From Brevinematales bacterium (GTDB lineage: Bacteria > Spirochaetota > Brevinematia > Brevinematales > GWF1-51-8): a DNA stretch of 64,000 bases. The stretch is taken from the NCBI GenBank assembly GCA_020059465.1, contig JAGVBZ010000020.1, positions 1 to 64,000 of the forward strand. The letters run 5' to 3'. The notes under the pieces are model-generated. The model searched no databases. It was not told where the DNA came from and worked only from the letters and a program-made list of their open reading frames with translations. Positions within the stretch are counted from its first letter, which is position 1. Each line of letters begins with the position of its first letter. Position numbers and translations under genes: made by a program. This document shows, in pieces, positions 40,348-50,103 of this stretch.

Positions 40348-41466
40348 TTACGCCAACTCCGCGAGTTTGACGATAAGCCGTGTCAGGTTGCCCAAGTCCC
40401 CGGTACGGATGTACTCCGATGTGGAATGCACCGCTTCCATTCCGGTCGCGAGCGTGAGCGCGGTGATGCCGTGCTGGTTATAGATATTCGTGTTCGACCC
40501 GCCGCCCGTGCGTTCGTACCTCGGCTCGATTCCGATACCCTTGACCGCGGAGTCGGTCAGCCGTATGATATCCGAGTCCATATCCTGATGGAATCCCTTG
40601 TATGCCTCGGTATGCGTGAGGTCGATCCGCACCGCTTCACGGCGGTAACGCTCGGTGATGGTATTGACAAGATCCTCGAGAGTGCGGATATCGGCGAGGT
40701 TATGCGAACGGAACTCGCCCTTGATGCGGCACTCCTCCGCCACAATATTCGTGGCCTTTCCGCCCTCGATCAGCCCGACGTTAGCGACCGTATCGTCGTT
40801 AATCACACCCTGAGGGAGTTCGGACACAATTTTCGCGGCGATCTTGATGGAGTTGATGCCCTTATCCGGTTCGATACCCGCGTGAGACGCCCGTCCGGTG
40901 ACAACGATATCGTATATGTTATGGTACGGCGCGGCGATAATCACACCCCCGACGGAACCGTGGGAGTCGAGGATATAGCCGTAGTCCGCGTGTATCTTGG
41001 AAAAGTCGAGGTAGGTCACGCCCGCAAGGCCGATTTCCTCAGCCGATGTGAACGCGAACATGAGGTCGCCGTGCGGCATACCAGTTGCGATAATCTCCTC
41101 GATCGCGACAATCATCGCGGCGACGCCGGACTTATCGTCGCCTCCAAGAATAGTGGTACCATCGGAACGGACGACGTCCCCGTCCAGCACGGGTTTGATC
41201 CCGAGGCCGGGCTCGACCGTGTCCAAATGGGCGTCGAAGAACAGCGACTTTTTCGGCGATGGGGAGTTCGAACGGAGCTTCACGAGCATATTGCCGGACT
41301 CCATACCGGCGGCGGCATGGGTGTACGGCAGGAACTCTATTTCCAACGGGAGGCCCGCGAAGCGCTCGCGGAGATAATCGAACATTTTTTCCTCGCGCAG
41401 GGATAGGGAATCGATTTGTACGATCCGCATGAATTCGTCGACTGTGCGCCGGGTAATATCGGTCAT
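40348..41466 (-). CDS. M20-family (PepT-like) peptidase
   Basis: 'FFDAHLDTVEPG', 'LGGDDKSGVAAMIVAIEE', 'FTSAEEIGLAGV', 'RTGGGSNTNIYN'. Confidence 0.9.
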   Translation of the reverse strand: MTDITRRTVDEFMRIVQIDSLSLREEKMFDYLRERFAGLPLEIEFLPYTHAAAGMESGNMLVKLRSNSPSPKKSLFFDAHLDTVEPGLGIKPVLDGDVVRSDGTTILGGDDKSGVAAMIVAIEEIIATGMPHGDLMFAFTSAEEIGLAGVTYLDFSKIHADYGYILDSHGSVGGVIIAAPYHNIYDIVVTGRASHAGIEPDKGINSIKIAAKIVSELPQGVINDDTVANVGLIEGGKATNIVAEECRIKGEFRSHNLADIRTLEDLVNTITERYRREAVRIDLTHTEAYKGFHQDMDSDIIRLTDSAVKGIGIEPRYERTGGGSNTNIYNQHGITALTLATGMEAVHSTSEYIRTGDLGNLTRLIVKLAELA

Positions 41467-41548
41467 ATGAGCCTCTTTGATAGTGATGTATAAGACAGCA
41501 GTATTATAGTTGGATGCTGCAAATATGACAAGAAAGCGGCAGTAAGAA

Positions 41549-41575
41549 ATGGGGCGCGGATAGACCGCGCCCCAT
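41549..41575 (-). terminator. hairpin terminator downstream of the peptidase-like lipoprotein gene
   Basis: GGGGCGCGG/CCGCGCCCC 9-bp stem, 10 nt after the minus-strand stop. Confidence 0.6.
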
Positions 41576-41584
41576 CTTGTGATG

Positions 41585-42886
41585 TTATTTTTGCATTAAT
41601 TCGGCAATAGCTAGTTCCAATTTGGCAAGTTTATCTTTGAACGCCTTTTTATCCGGGATGACAGCAGAGTTGTTTTTATTTACTATCATCTTCATAAACT
41701 CATTCGGATAAACATAACCCAATGTTTTTGCCTTTTGTTCCAGCACATCTTTCCCCTTTTTATCGAGGCTCCTATAAAAATATACATACTTTAAAAACAC
41801 TGTCTGCCAATCGATAATCAGTTGATCGTCCACGGAGATTTTTTTTGCGTTCAGCCATATTTTCCATTCTTTATCCAGATCAGCGATACTTTTCTTATAC
41901 ACCGCCTGAAAATCGAAATTATTTCCAAATAGTTTTACAACAGATTCTATACCGTATTTTACGTTCAGGTACTCGATAAAACTTGCCATGAAGTTATAGG
42001 ATGCGAATGTATATGACTGCAACCATTCAAATTCCTTGGGATGAGACATGTAATATGAAACGGTATTAGTATTCCCGATTTTAAGCAGACAGAGGGTGTA
42101 AAGAAAAAGTGGGATCGCATCGTAGGTTCCAGTCTTATCGTATGGATTAAGAAAGTATTCTGTATATCGTGCCAATCCTTCGTTCATCGCCTTGTTATTA
42201 TCAAAGCTAAACAGGAATCCGTGAGTAAGTTCGTGGATGAGAACACTTTGGTTATGCGGAGCAAAATAGAGTATGGCTGTATTAAACGCATTTAAGTCCC
42301 ACGACCATCCTGGTTTGCCCTCGAGATAAACGATGAATTTTTGTTTAGGATATTTGATTTTCAGAAACTCTCTTAGTCTTTCGGTATTCTTTACAGCCTC
42401 GGCGATATAATCGTCTATAGAGTTGGTCTTAAAATCGTCCGGCCTATAGAAAAACCTGAAGTGTTCGGTTACCTTTTCATTATAAACTTTTACCGGTGAA
42501 ATACTCCCATCCTTTTTAATAACTAAAGCGGAATTATAGTTCCCGAACTCATTGATACGAATGTTGGGATTGTCAAAGTCGTGGATCCACTGGTCTTCCC
42601 ACATCCCGTCGAATACGCAGACGAACTTATAAAGGTATTCGCCCGCCGAAAGCGGAAAAACCGTAGTCCATACGCCGTTGGAATAGGCGAGCGGCGAGGC
42701 TTTGTACTTCCATCCGTTGAAACCCCCGCCGATATAGACTCCCTTGAGACGATTCGTCAGTTCGACGTTGACCCATTCGTTCTTGAATGTGAACGTATAA
42801 GACTGCTTTTCTTCCGGCTTTACACCCTGCGAGCATCCCCACACCGCAAGCAGAGAAACAATAATAATCCCCAATCGTACTTTCAT
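41585..42886 (-). CDS. lipoprotein with CBM48-like domain and gluzincin-type peptidase domain
   Basis: Lipobox 'LAVWGCSQG'; 'GVYIGGGFNGWKY...EYLYKFVCVFDGMWEDQWIHDFDNP'; 'VLIHELTHGFLFSFDNNKAMNEGLARYTEYF' (HExxH + downstream E). Confidence 0.75.
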   Translation of the reverse strand: MKVRLGIIIVSLLAVWGCSQGVKPEEKQSYTFTFKNEWVNVELTNRLKGVYIGGGFNGWKYKASPLAYSNGVWTTVFPLSAGEYLYKFVCVFDGMWEDQWIHDFDNPNIRINEFGNYNSALVIKKDGSISPVKVYNEKVTEHFRFFYRPDDFKTNSIDDYIAEAVKNTERLREFLKIKYPKQKFIVYLEGKPGWSWDLNAFNTAILYFAPHNQSVLIHELTHGFLFSFDNNKAMNEGLARYTEYFLNPYDKTGTYDAIPLFLYTLCLLKIGNTNTVSYYMSHPKEFEWLQSYTFASYNFMASFIEYLNVKYGIESVVKLFGNNFDFQAVYKKSIADLDKEWKIWLNAKKISVDDQLIIDWQTVFLKYVYFYRSLDKKGKDVLEQKAKTLGYVYPNEFMKMIVNKNNSAVIPDKKAFKDKLAKLELAIAELMQK

Positions 42887-43014
42887 ACCCTTCTCCTCAA
42901 TCGTCGATTTGATACAGGATATTATAATTTTATATATGGAGTTTGGCAAGGATTTTGGGGGGAATCTAAGGAGTGCGAATTGGTTTGAATGTTTTTCGTA
43001 TGATAACACGAACG

Positions 43015-43110
43015 TCTTTTTCCGTGTTCATCCGCATATTCCGCGTGAATCCGCGTGAGGTCGGATGGGATGATTCGACACCATTTCACACGGATTTCAC
43101 GGATTGAGAC
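43015..43110. repeat. dispersed 'CCGTGTTCATCCGC...TTTCACACGGATTTCACGGATT' repeat
   Basis: Left arm 43020s, right arm 43083-43108; related arms at 35685-35838 and 5755-5790. Confidence 0.65.
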
Positions 43111-43166
43111 GATTATCGCGGAGATAGAAAAGAATAATAGGGGAAAGAAGGAATAAAATGTGAAAA

Positions 43167-44141
43167 TCATTTCACTTCGATCACCACATTCCCTTTTTTA
43201 TGCCCCTGCTCGACATACCTGTGAGCTTCGGCGATTTGCTCCAGCGGATAGCTTCTATCGATGACCGATTTAATCTTCCCCGCCTCAATCAACTCTTTCA
43301 GGTAGATCAAATCCTTTGCCTTCTCGTTTGCCGGCCTTGTACCCATCGCTGAAAAAACAGCTTTTTTACCTTTGCTTTTCGATGTGAACATCATCTGAAA
43401 AAGAACCGCCGGCGTCGGCAGTGTGGTAATATAAATTCCCGTCCTCTTGAGCGAGCTTTTACAGCGTGAAAATGAGTAATTGCCAACCACGTCAAAAATG
43501 ATATCGAAGGTTCTGCGGGTATTAGTAAAATCTTCTTTTTTATAATCGATTACCATATTTGCCCCAAGCGAAGTGACCAATTCCATGTTAGCGGTGCTGC
43601 AAACGGCAGTCACTTCCGCCCCGAAATGTTTGGCAAGCTGAACCGCATAGGTTCCTACGGATCCGGAGGCACCGTTAATGAGAACTGTTTGTCCGCTCCG
43701 GATTTTCCCGTTATCCCGGAGGAAAGGCAATGCGATCAGCGCCCCGTCGCATACCGCCGCGGCTTCCGTATAACTCATGTTGACAGGTTTGATGCCCAGC
43801 GCCCCTTTTTCAGACAGGCACTTGTATTCGGCGTGCGCCCCGGTATTCATATGTATGGAACCGAAGATCTGGTCTCCCTTCTTATACAGGGTAACGTCTT
43901 TTCCGGCCGCCTCGATTTCTCCCGCCAGCGCATCGCCTAAAACAGGGTTGCCCGGTCTGGTAAGCCCGGAAAAAAACCTTGATATGAACGGTTTTCCCAT
44001 TCGGAAGACAGGATCGGTCGAACCGACTACAGTCCCGTAAACCCGGATTAATACCTCATCGTCCTTCGGAACCGGTTTCTCCATTTCTTCGATCTTCAGC
44101 ACATCGGGAGACCCGTATTTTGTACAAACTGCGGCTTTCAT
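43167..44141 (-). CDS. MDR-family NAD(P)-dependent dehydrogenase/quinone oxidoreductase
   Basis: 'GQTVLINGASGSVGTYAVQLAKHFGAEVTAVCS'. Confidence 0.88.
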   Translation of the reverse strand: MKAAVCTKYGSPDVLKIEEMEKPVPKDDEVLIRVYGTVVGSTDPVFRMGKPFISRFFSGLTRPGNPVLGDALAGEIEAAGKDVTLYKKGDQIFGSIHMNTGAHAEYKCLSEKGALGIKPVNMSYTEAAAVCDGALIALPFLRDNGKIRSGQTVLINGASGSVGTYAVQLAKHFGAEVTAVCSTANMELVTSLGANMVIDYKKEDFTNTRRTFDIIFDVVGNYSFSRCKSSLKRTGIYITTLPTPAVLFQMMFTSKSKGKKAVFSAMGTRPANEKAKDLIYLKELIEAGKIKSVIDRSYPLEQIAEAHRYVEQGHKKGNVVIEVK

Positions 44142-44153
44142 GAATTTTCTCCA

Positions 44154-45143
44154 TTATAATTGTTCTTTACAGACAGTAACCACGACATTTCCCTTTTTAT
44201 GCCCTGCTTCGACATACCTGAAAGCCTCGGCTATTTGTTCAAAGGGATATACTCTGTCAATAACCGTCTTTAATTTTCCCGCTTCGGAAAGTCCTCCGAG
44301 GAAAATCAGATTATTCAGGCTTGGATCCGCGCTTGCCCCTTTTACCCGTTTTCCCCCGACTATCGAGGTCCATAACGATTGAAGCATTTCACCGATTTCG
44401 ATGACTGCTCCCAGATATAACCCCTTTGGCTTGAGAAGTTTTTTGCCTTCTTTAAAGGACACCTTTCCCACCACATCGAAAACGACATCGTATAACTCGC
44501 CGCTTTTCAAATAGTCTTCTTCTGTATAATCGATCACCCTGTCTGCTCCCAATGATTTCACCAACTCTGCGTTCACAGTACTGCAAACCCCGGTCACTTC
44601 CGCCCCGTAATACTTGGCAAGCTGAACCGCAAACGTACCGATTCCGCCGGACGCGCCAATTATCAGAATTTTCTGCCCGGCGCGGATTTTTCCGAGGTCT
44701 CTGATATAGTAAAGCGCGGTATTTCCCGCAAGCGGAATAGCGGCCGCCTCTCCCCATGAAATATTCCCCGGTTTTTTTGTTACAAAGCCGTTTTCGGGTA
44801 AACAGATGTACTCAGCATGGGCGCCGTGGCCCGATTTGGGGGTTCCGAAAACATGGTCGCCTATTTTGAATTTTTTTACGTCTTTTCCGGCCGCCTCAAC
44901 CTCTCCCGCCAGATCCATCCCAAGAATATTGATTTTTGGTGTTTTTGAACCAAACATCATTCGCGCTATACCCACAAACGATTTAGGAACAAATGTAAAA
45001 TTACGGATATTACAGTCTGAGGTTGTTACTGTTGTCGCATGTGTTCTTATCAGGATTTCTTTATCCCCCGGAACAGGTTTTTCCACCTCGGTAAGTTGAA
45101 GTTCATCCGGCGGCCCGTATCTTGTGTGTAAAATCGCTTTCAT
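44154..45143 (-). CDS. MDR-family NAD(P)-dependent dehydrogenase (tandem paralogue)
   Basis: 'GQKILIIGASGGIGTFAVQLAKYYGAEVTGVCS'. Confidence 0.88.
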   Translation of the reverse strand: MKAILHTRYGPPDELQLTEVEKPVPGDKEILIRTHATTVTTSDCNIRNFTFVPKSFVGIARMMFGSKTPKINILGMDLAGEVEAAGKDVKKFKIGDHVFGTPKSGHGAHAEYICLPENGFVTKKPGNISWGEAAAIPLAGNTALYYIRDLGKIRAGQKILIIGASGGIGTFAVQLAKYYGAEVTGVCSTVNAELVKSLGADRVIDYTEEDYLKSGELYDVVFDVVGKVSFKEGKKLLKPKGLYLGAVIEIGEMLQSLWTSIVGGKRVKGASADPSLNNLIFLGGLSEAGKLKTVIDRVYPFEQIAEAFRYVEAGHKKGNVVVTVCKEQL

Positions 45144-45257
45144 ACATATCTCCTATGAATATTAGAATTTATTGGGATGCAATCTCTATAATTCCGTTTT
45201 TCCTGCGCCCTCTCTGTCAGACTGCGTGCGGAATTCTTTCATCTTATACAACGAAAT

Positions 45258-45301
45258 AATCCTTAAAATATTTCGTTTATCGAAAATATTTTAAGGATTA
45301 C
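45258..45301. repeat. long AT-rich near-perfect inverted repeat
   Basis: TAATCCTTAAAATATTTCG / CGAAAATATTTTAAGGATTA: 19 paired positions with one extra A in the right arm. Confidence 0.8.
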
Positions 45302-45363
45302 TGTACCGGAATATAAAGATTCAATTCTTGCGCATTATTCACGGATGGATGAGAGGTTTTTAA

Positions 45364-46356
45364 CTAGCTGAAGAACGGCACCTTCAGGAAATGCCCGATG
45401 GTAAAGTAAATATACATCGCGAGGATAAATACCGCTTCGATTCGCTGAAGTTTATTCCCGGTCGTCACAAATATCTGGATCACGGTGCCGGCAAGGATAA
45501 GGAACGGGATATCGAAATTCAGGATGGATGTAGAGACCGGCATCGGCATTGCTATCGCGCAAAGGCCCAGTACGAACATCGCGGTAAATATATTCGAAGC
45601 ATAGATTTCTCCGATACTGACTTCCGCCTTATGTTTGAACGTCGCGGAAAGGGCGACCGACAGTTCCGGGAGTGAGGTGCCGAACGCGAAGATCAGCACT
45701 CCCATCGCAAGAGGGGAGATCCCGATACGCGCGCCGATATCCTGCCCCGCGAGCAGGGTGATATTCGCTCCGGCGATTACGCCGAGCACCCCGAATACCG
45801 CGAACATAATATGCAGAGCTATCTTTTTATCTTTACCTTTGTTTTGCTTCAGTTCCGTGTCCTCATGGGAGGATTGACGGGCGGATTTAATGACAGAGAT
45901 AATATAAGGAATATACATTGCCACCAGTATAATACCGTCCAGACGGCCGAGTTCGCCGTCGCGCGCGAGGATAAAAATCAGCACGGTGGAGAGGATCATC
46001 CAAGAACTTTCGCGGTTCCTGATATCGGTATGGACCTCCATCGGTTTGATGAGCGCGCAGAGCGCGGTAACGAAAGTCAGGGTGACGAAGTTCGAGCCGA
46101 TAATATTTCCGATCGATATGTCGGAGTTTCCCTGCAGGTTTGCGAAGAAAGATACGGTAAATTCAGGCAGCGACGACATGACGCTGATACCCAGAATAGT
46201 TATCACTATCTCGCGTACGCCGAAAAATTTGGCGATAGGCGTAAGCTTACGTACCGCAAGCTCCGATCCCGACCATAGGAATCCAATTCCTATGAGAAGG
46301 AAAAGTATCGCGGTAAACCAGTTTGCCGTGACGAGAGGTGCGAGAAAGTCGAACAT
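45364..46356 (-). CDS. sodium/calcium exchanger family protein
   Basis: Duplicated alpha-repeats 'GNIIGSNFVTLTFVTALCALI' and 'FAFGTSLPELSVALSA...GEIYASNIFTAMFVLGLCA'. Confidence 0.88.
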   Translation of the reverse strand: MFDFLAPLVTANWFTAILFLLIGIGFLWSGSELAVRKLTPIAKFFGVREIVITILGISVMSSLPEFTVSFFANLQGNSDISIGNIIGSNFVTLTFVTALCALIKPMEVHTDIRNRESSWMILSTVLIFILARDGELGRLDGIILVAMYIPYIISVIKSARQSSHEDTELKQNKGKDKKIALHIMFAVFGVLGVIAGANITLLAGQDIGARIGISPLAMGVLIFAFGTSLPELSVALSATFKHKAEVSIGEIYASNIFTAMFVLGLCAIAMPMPVSTSILNFDIPFLILAGTVIQIFVTTGNKLQRIEAVFILAMYIYFTIGHFLKVPFFS

Positions 46357-46374
46357 AATGCCCCCTGAATATGT

Positions 46375-46956
46375 CTATTCTATTTTATCACACCCAACGG
46401 ATTTGTCCAGCGTTTTATCGTTCGCCGGAGTCACATGGGCGCTAATGCATTCGATCGCCGAGACGAGAAACCAACCCGCGAGGAACAGGGAGAACCATTG
46501 CCATACGGCGGGTGAGAATTCCGGGACTATCGCGCGGTATCCGGCGAGCGCGATAATTCCCCCGAACGCGATCGTGCCGTTCCAGCGGCCGAGCCGTGTG
46601 CGTACAAACCCTTTCCGGCGGATGCAGAGCAAAATATAAGTTATTCCCGCCGCGAGAGGGGCTATGAAAAAATAACCGATGAAATATCCCGTAAACTGGA
46701 AGTATATCGCCACAGCGAGGATGAACGCGAAATCCGCGGCGAAGTCGAACGCTTTCCCGAAAAGACGATGCACTCCCGAACGCCGCGCGAGTATCCCGTC
46801 TAAGATATCTGTCGCCGCCGCCGCGAGAAGCACGATAAGTACCGCCGTATAATTATAAGTGAGTTCGCAGTAAAAGAACGGGATGATTAGCAGGAGACGG
46901 ACTGCGGTCAGTACCTGCGCCGCCGCCCAAAGCGGGTAGTTTTCCTTCGCAGACAT
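46375..46956 (-). CDS. CDP-alcohol phosphatidyltransferase family protein
   Basis: 'TDILDGILARRSGVHRLFGKAFDFAAD' = DGxxAR...GxxxDxxxD. Confidence 0.88.
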   Translation of the reverse strand: MSAKENYPLWAAAQVLTAVRLLLIIPFFYCELTYNYTAVLIVLLAAAATDILDGILARRSGVHRLFGKAFDFAADFAFILAVAIYFQFTGYFIGYFFIAPLAAGITYILLCIRRKGFVRTRLGRWNGTIAFGGIIALAGYRAIVPEFSPAVWQWFSLFLAGWFLVSAIECISAHVTPANDKTLDKSVGCDKIE

Positions 46957-46958
46957 GT

Positions 46959-47726
46959 TTATTTCAGTTTATTCTGCATAAATTTAGCGTAATTAACAAT
47001 CTCCGCGTCGAGTTTCTTCTCGGTATCGGGGGACTTTTTTTGATCGGGCATAGTCATAGCGAATTTCGTCTTATCGATCACTTTTGCGCCCTTGTCCTTC
47101 AGCAGGGTCAGATCGAATTGAAATTCTTCCTCCGACTCTAACGGGCCGCCGCCCGTATGGACGATAAATATTTTGACCCCGGACAAGTCATGTTCTGCGA
47201 TGAAGTCCTGCAGCGCCGGGCGGATCATGCTGCCGTAGACAGGGGATGAAAGGACGATTGCGGCGGGCTTTTTCGTGTCGATCGCGAGCGATCCGGACGC
47301 GGTATAGAGAGTCACCGCATACTCTGATCCTGAGATATTTTCCGCGAGACGGGTCACCACCGACTTGGTAAACGGGCTTCCTCCGGGATGATAAACAACG
47401 GCTATTTCCCTGGAGGCATTCGAAGCACCTGTTTTTACCGGCGCGTAGTTCTTCGGAAGGTCGAATATACCGATCACCCATGTACCGAGGCTCATCGGGA
47501 GAACCATCACGAACGTAAAGAAGTAAAAAAGCACCATCAGGAGATGAGAGAAAAAGTTTATATCGCCGGGTATCCGGTATACGAACGTATGAAGCCACAG
47601 GAGCGCGAGCGGTAACAGCACCATTCCTACGCGCATTCCGAACGGGAACATCCGCGCGGTCGGGAGAAGAAACAGCGAAAGGCTGCTGATAATAATAATT
47701 GCGGTGAAAACAATTCCGAATGTCAT
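46959..47726 (-). CDS. membrane-anchored flavodoxin-like protein
   Basis: N-terminal TMs then 'EIAVVYHPGGSPFTKSVVTRLAENI...IVLSSPVYGSMIRPALQDFI'. Confidence 0.65.
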   Translation of the reverse strand: MTFGIVFTAIIIISSLSLFLLPTARMFPFGMRVGMVLLPLALLWLHTFVYRIPGDINFFSHLLMVLFYFFTFVMVLPMSLGTWVIGIFDLPKNYAPVKTGASNASREIAVVYHPGGSPFTKSVVTRLAENISGSEYAVTLYTASGSLAIDTKKPAAIVLSSPVYGSMIRPALQDFIAEHDLSGVKIFIVHTGGGPLESEEEFQFDLTLLKDKGAKVIDKTKFAMTMPDQKKSPDTEKKLDAEIVNYAKFMQNKLK

Positions 47727-47788
47727 GGTTCGCTCCTCATACAAGTATTCCCGGTGCAACTCATCCTGCAGCATAGGGAAAACGATTT

Positions 47789-48337
47789 CTATTCTTTACT
47801 CTTTCCGGCAATATAGGGTTTATTGATATATTCCAGCCCTGCAACTGTCCTGTCCAAAATATCCCGCAGTTCGCCGATATTTTTAGCGCCGATCAGTTTC
47901 ATCTCATGCCGCTCGTCGAGAAGGGTATCCGCGAGCTTAGAACTCCATCCCTCTGACCAATCCGCGACTACGATAGGTTTCCGGTAGCACCAAGCGTACG
48001 CGAGCTCGGACAAAGTGCCTGCGCCGCCGCCGATGCCGATGATAACATCCCCCGCGAGAACGTTTGTCATATTCCGCGCGAACCCTATGCCGGACGGGAT
48101 AGTGATAGTCGAGTAGGGGTTTGCGCTGAACAGGTCGTCGTCAGGGGTAATCGATACGACTATCCCGCCGGCCTCGTGAGCGCCCTGCGCCGACGCCGAC
48201 ATGACGCCGTCGCGGCCGCCGTTGATCAGTACCCATCCCCGTTCGGCGATAATTTTACCTACCTCGTACGCGATTTTATTATTGATTTCCTTCTCTATGC
48301 TGTCTCCGACTACGGTGATCTGTACTTTTCGTGTCAT
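47789..48337 (-). CDS. LOG-like / TIGR00725-type Rossmann protein
   Basis: 'ERGWVLINGGRDGVMSASAQGAHEAGGIVVSITP', 'VIIGIGGGAGTLSELAYAW'. Confidence 0.9.
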   Translation of the reverse strand: MTRKVQITVVGDSIEKEINNKIAYEVGKIIAERGWVLINGGRDGVMSASAQGAHEAGGIVVSITPDDDLFSANPYSTITIPSGIGFARNMTNVLAGDVIIGIGGGAGTLSELAYAWCYRKPIVVADWSEGWSSKLADTLLDERHEMKLIGAKNIGELRDILDRTVAGLEYINKPYIAGKSKE

Positions 48338-48466
48338 GAATTATCCTTCGGTTTAATAGACATAATTGTAAGAAATACAAGGGATAATGTCAATTCGCTT
48401 CCGGGAAAGGAGATTACTCTCGCACATAGAAAGGGCTGACGTATGAGGTTGATGTCGAACTGCTAT

Positions 48467-48497
48467 TGTCATTGCGAGGCCTACGCCGAGGCAATCT
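48467..48497. repeat. GTCATTGCGAGG...GCAATCT intergenic repeat
   Basis: 'GTCATTGCGAGGCCTACGCCGAGGCAATCT', a motif widespread in bacterial intergenic regions. Confidence 0.7.
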
Positions 48498-48519
48498 ATT
48501 TTATACCTTCTATGCAACA

Positions 48520-48575
48520 AAACAGACCGCTTCACCCCGCATACACCTTCATTCTGATACGCGGAGTGAAGCAGT
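48520..48575 (-). terminator. hairpin terminator downstream of the CsgG-like gene
   Basis: Minus-strand CUGCUUCACUCCGCGUAU / GUAUGCGGGGUGAAGCGG pairs fully with G-U wobbles, followed by UCUGUUUUGUU. Confidence 0.55.
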
Positions 48576-48664
48576 GATAAACATCCTTGTTTTTCAACAA
48601 TCCCTGCATGCACCCATTATCGAATAGTTTTTCGTTTATTGTAACGGGTAATGAACAGGGGGCA

Positions 48665-49894
48665 TTAGAATAACGGGATTTTTATACCCGCGTCGAGATA
48701 GTATGCCAAACCGCTTCCGTCTTTCATGTTTATCTTATACCCGACCCCGCCTCCTGCATAAAGAAAACTGAAGAATGTGACATTCGCGTTCAGACTGAGT
48801 TTCAGCAGTTTTGAGTCGGCAGACTTAAAATCAAAATTGGCATAAATAAGCGCTGTGAGACAGAGATCGACAATCAGCGCATCCAGTGGGGAACGAAGCA
48901 ATTGAAAGCCGTAACTGACCTTTGTTGTCATCGCGCCGGCGATGTTGCCTAAAAAGTTCGGAAGGGCGTATCCCATCCCGATGCTCATAAAGAATCTTCC
49001 AAAATAGAAATCGTATGAAAGTATGGGCGTATTCAGGTCGGCCATTCCTATGCTCAGGGAACCGGACATGGGAACATGATAAGTGACCACCCCTTCTTTC
49101 GGCAGAGTATCTAAAAACTGGCCTTTCCCTACCATCATTGTCACCGAACCCATACTCATAGTAGGGTCGACGGAATTGATGGATAGTTCGCCCACCTTCT
49201 CTTTTCCTGCGTAGGTTTTATTTCCCGTGATATCGGAGATTTTGTACTGATTGACGAACACATCGAAAAGCATTCCCGGCTGAACATTGTTTTCCGCCCC
49301 GAGGTTGATCACGAGCTTATCGCCGTTATCTTTTCTCAGGTCGAGTATTACACCCAGGCCTTTCGATTTCTTCTGGTAATCGTCGGAAATCAGACCGGAC
49401 GCTTTGAGTATTTCCGAATTCTTTCGGCCTACAAGTACGTCCGCGAGATCGTTCATCTTCGCGGGAATCTCGCTCGACTTCATCACCTGAAAACTGGCCG
49501 AATTCAGGATGGCCCCGGTGGAAGTATCGATTACCCTGACTGTTACGGTAAAAATTTTATCCCACTCGATAACGCTTCCTGAAATGATAGCCTGAACCCC
49601 AAAAACTTCACCGACTTTTGCAGCGGTATCGGAATTGACCACTCCCGCAATCGCCAGTTTCTGCTCCTCGAGTATCTTTGTCAGCAGCACCCGTTCGTAC
49701 ATATTATATACACCCGTGCGTACCAGCGCAACGCTCAGCATTTCCGCGATGCTGATCCCCGCGTCTTTGATATCGACGTTGCCTCGAACCTCGAACTGCA
49801 TCACCGCGACGGACATTTTTTTACCGTCCTGCGAATACCCCGGAAGACCCCCAAATAATGTAATAAAAAGCAATCCTGTGATCAAACGCGACAT
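48665..49894 (-). CDS. CsgG-like secreted protein
   Basis: 'VAVMQFEVRGNVDIKDAGISIAEMLSVALVRTGVYNMYERVLLTKILEEQKL...VGEVFGVQAIISGSV'. Confidence 0.75.
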   Translation of the reverse strand: MSRLITGLLFITLFGGLPGYSQDGKKMSVAVMQFEVRGNVDIKDAGISIAEMLSVALVRTGVYNMYERVLLTKILEEQKLAIAGVVNSDTAAKVGEVFGVQAIISGSVIEWDKIFTVTVRVIDTSTGAILNSASFQVMKSSEIPAKMNDLADVLVGRKNSEILKASGLISDDYQKKSKGLGVILDLRKDNGDKLVINLGAENNVQPGMLFDVFVNQYKISDITGNKTYAGKEKVGELSINSVDPTMSMGSVTMMVGKGQFLDTLPKEGVVTYHVPMSGSLSIGMADLNTPILSYDFYFGRFFMSIGMGYALPNFLGNIAGAMTTKVSYGFQLLRSPLDALIVDLCLTALIYANFDFKSADSKLLKLSLNANVTFFSFLYAGGGVGYKINMKDGSGLAYYLDAGIKIPLF

Positions 49895-50009
49895 GACAAC
49901 CTCCATACAAACTTTATGTTTTCTCCATGATTATTATGAGAATATTCTATTATTTTTCCAGCATTATTGCAAGAATTATTTATAACATAAGATAAAAATA
50001 AAATAATTA

Positions 50010-50038
50010 TTGACAATAATAAATAATCATTGTATAAA
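50010..50038 (+). promoter_or_regulatory. consensus-like sigma70 promoter
   Basis: TTGACA, 17-nt spacer, TATAAA. Confidence 0.65.
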
Positions 50039-50103
50039 ATATATTATTATTTTGTATTAACCGGTTTATCGTTTTATTTTTGGTATATATCAAGGAGGTT
50101 GAT

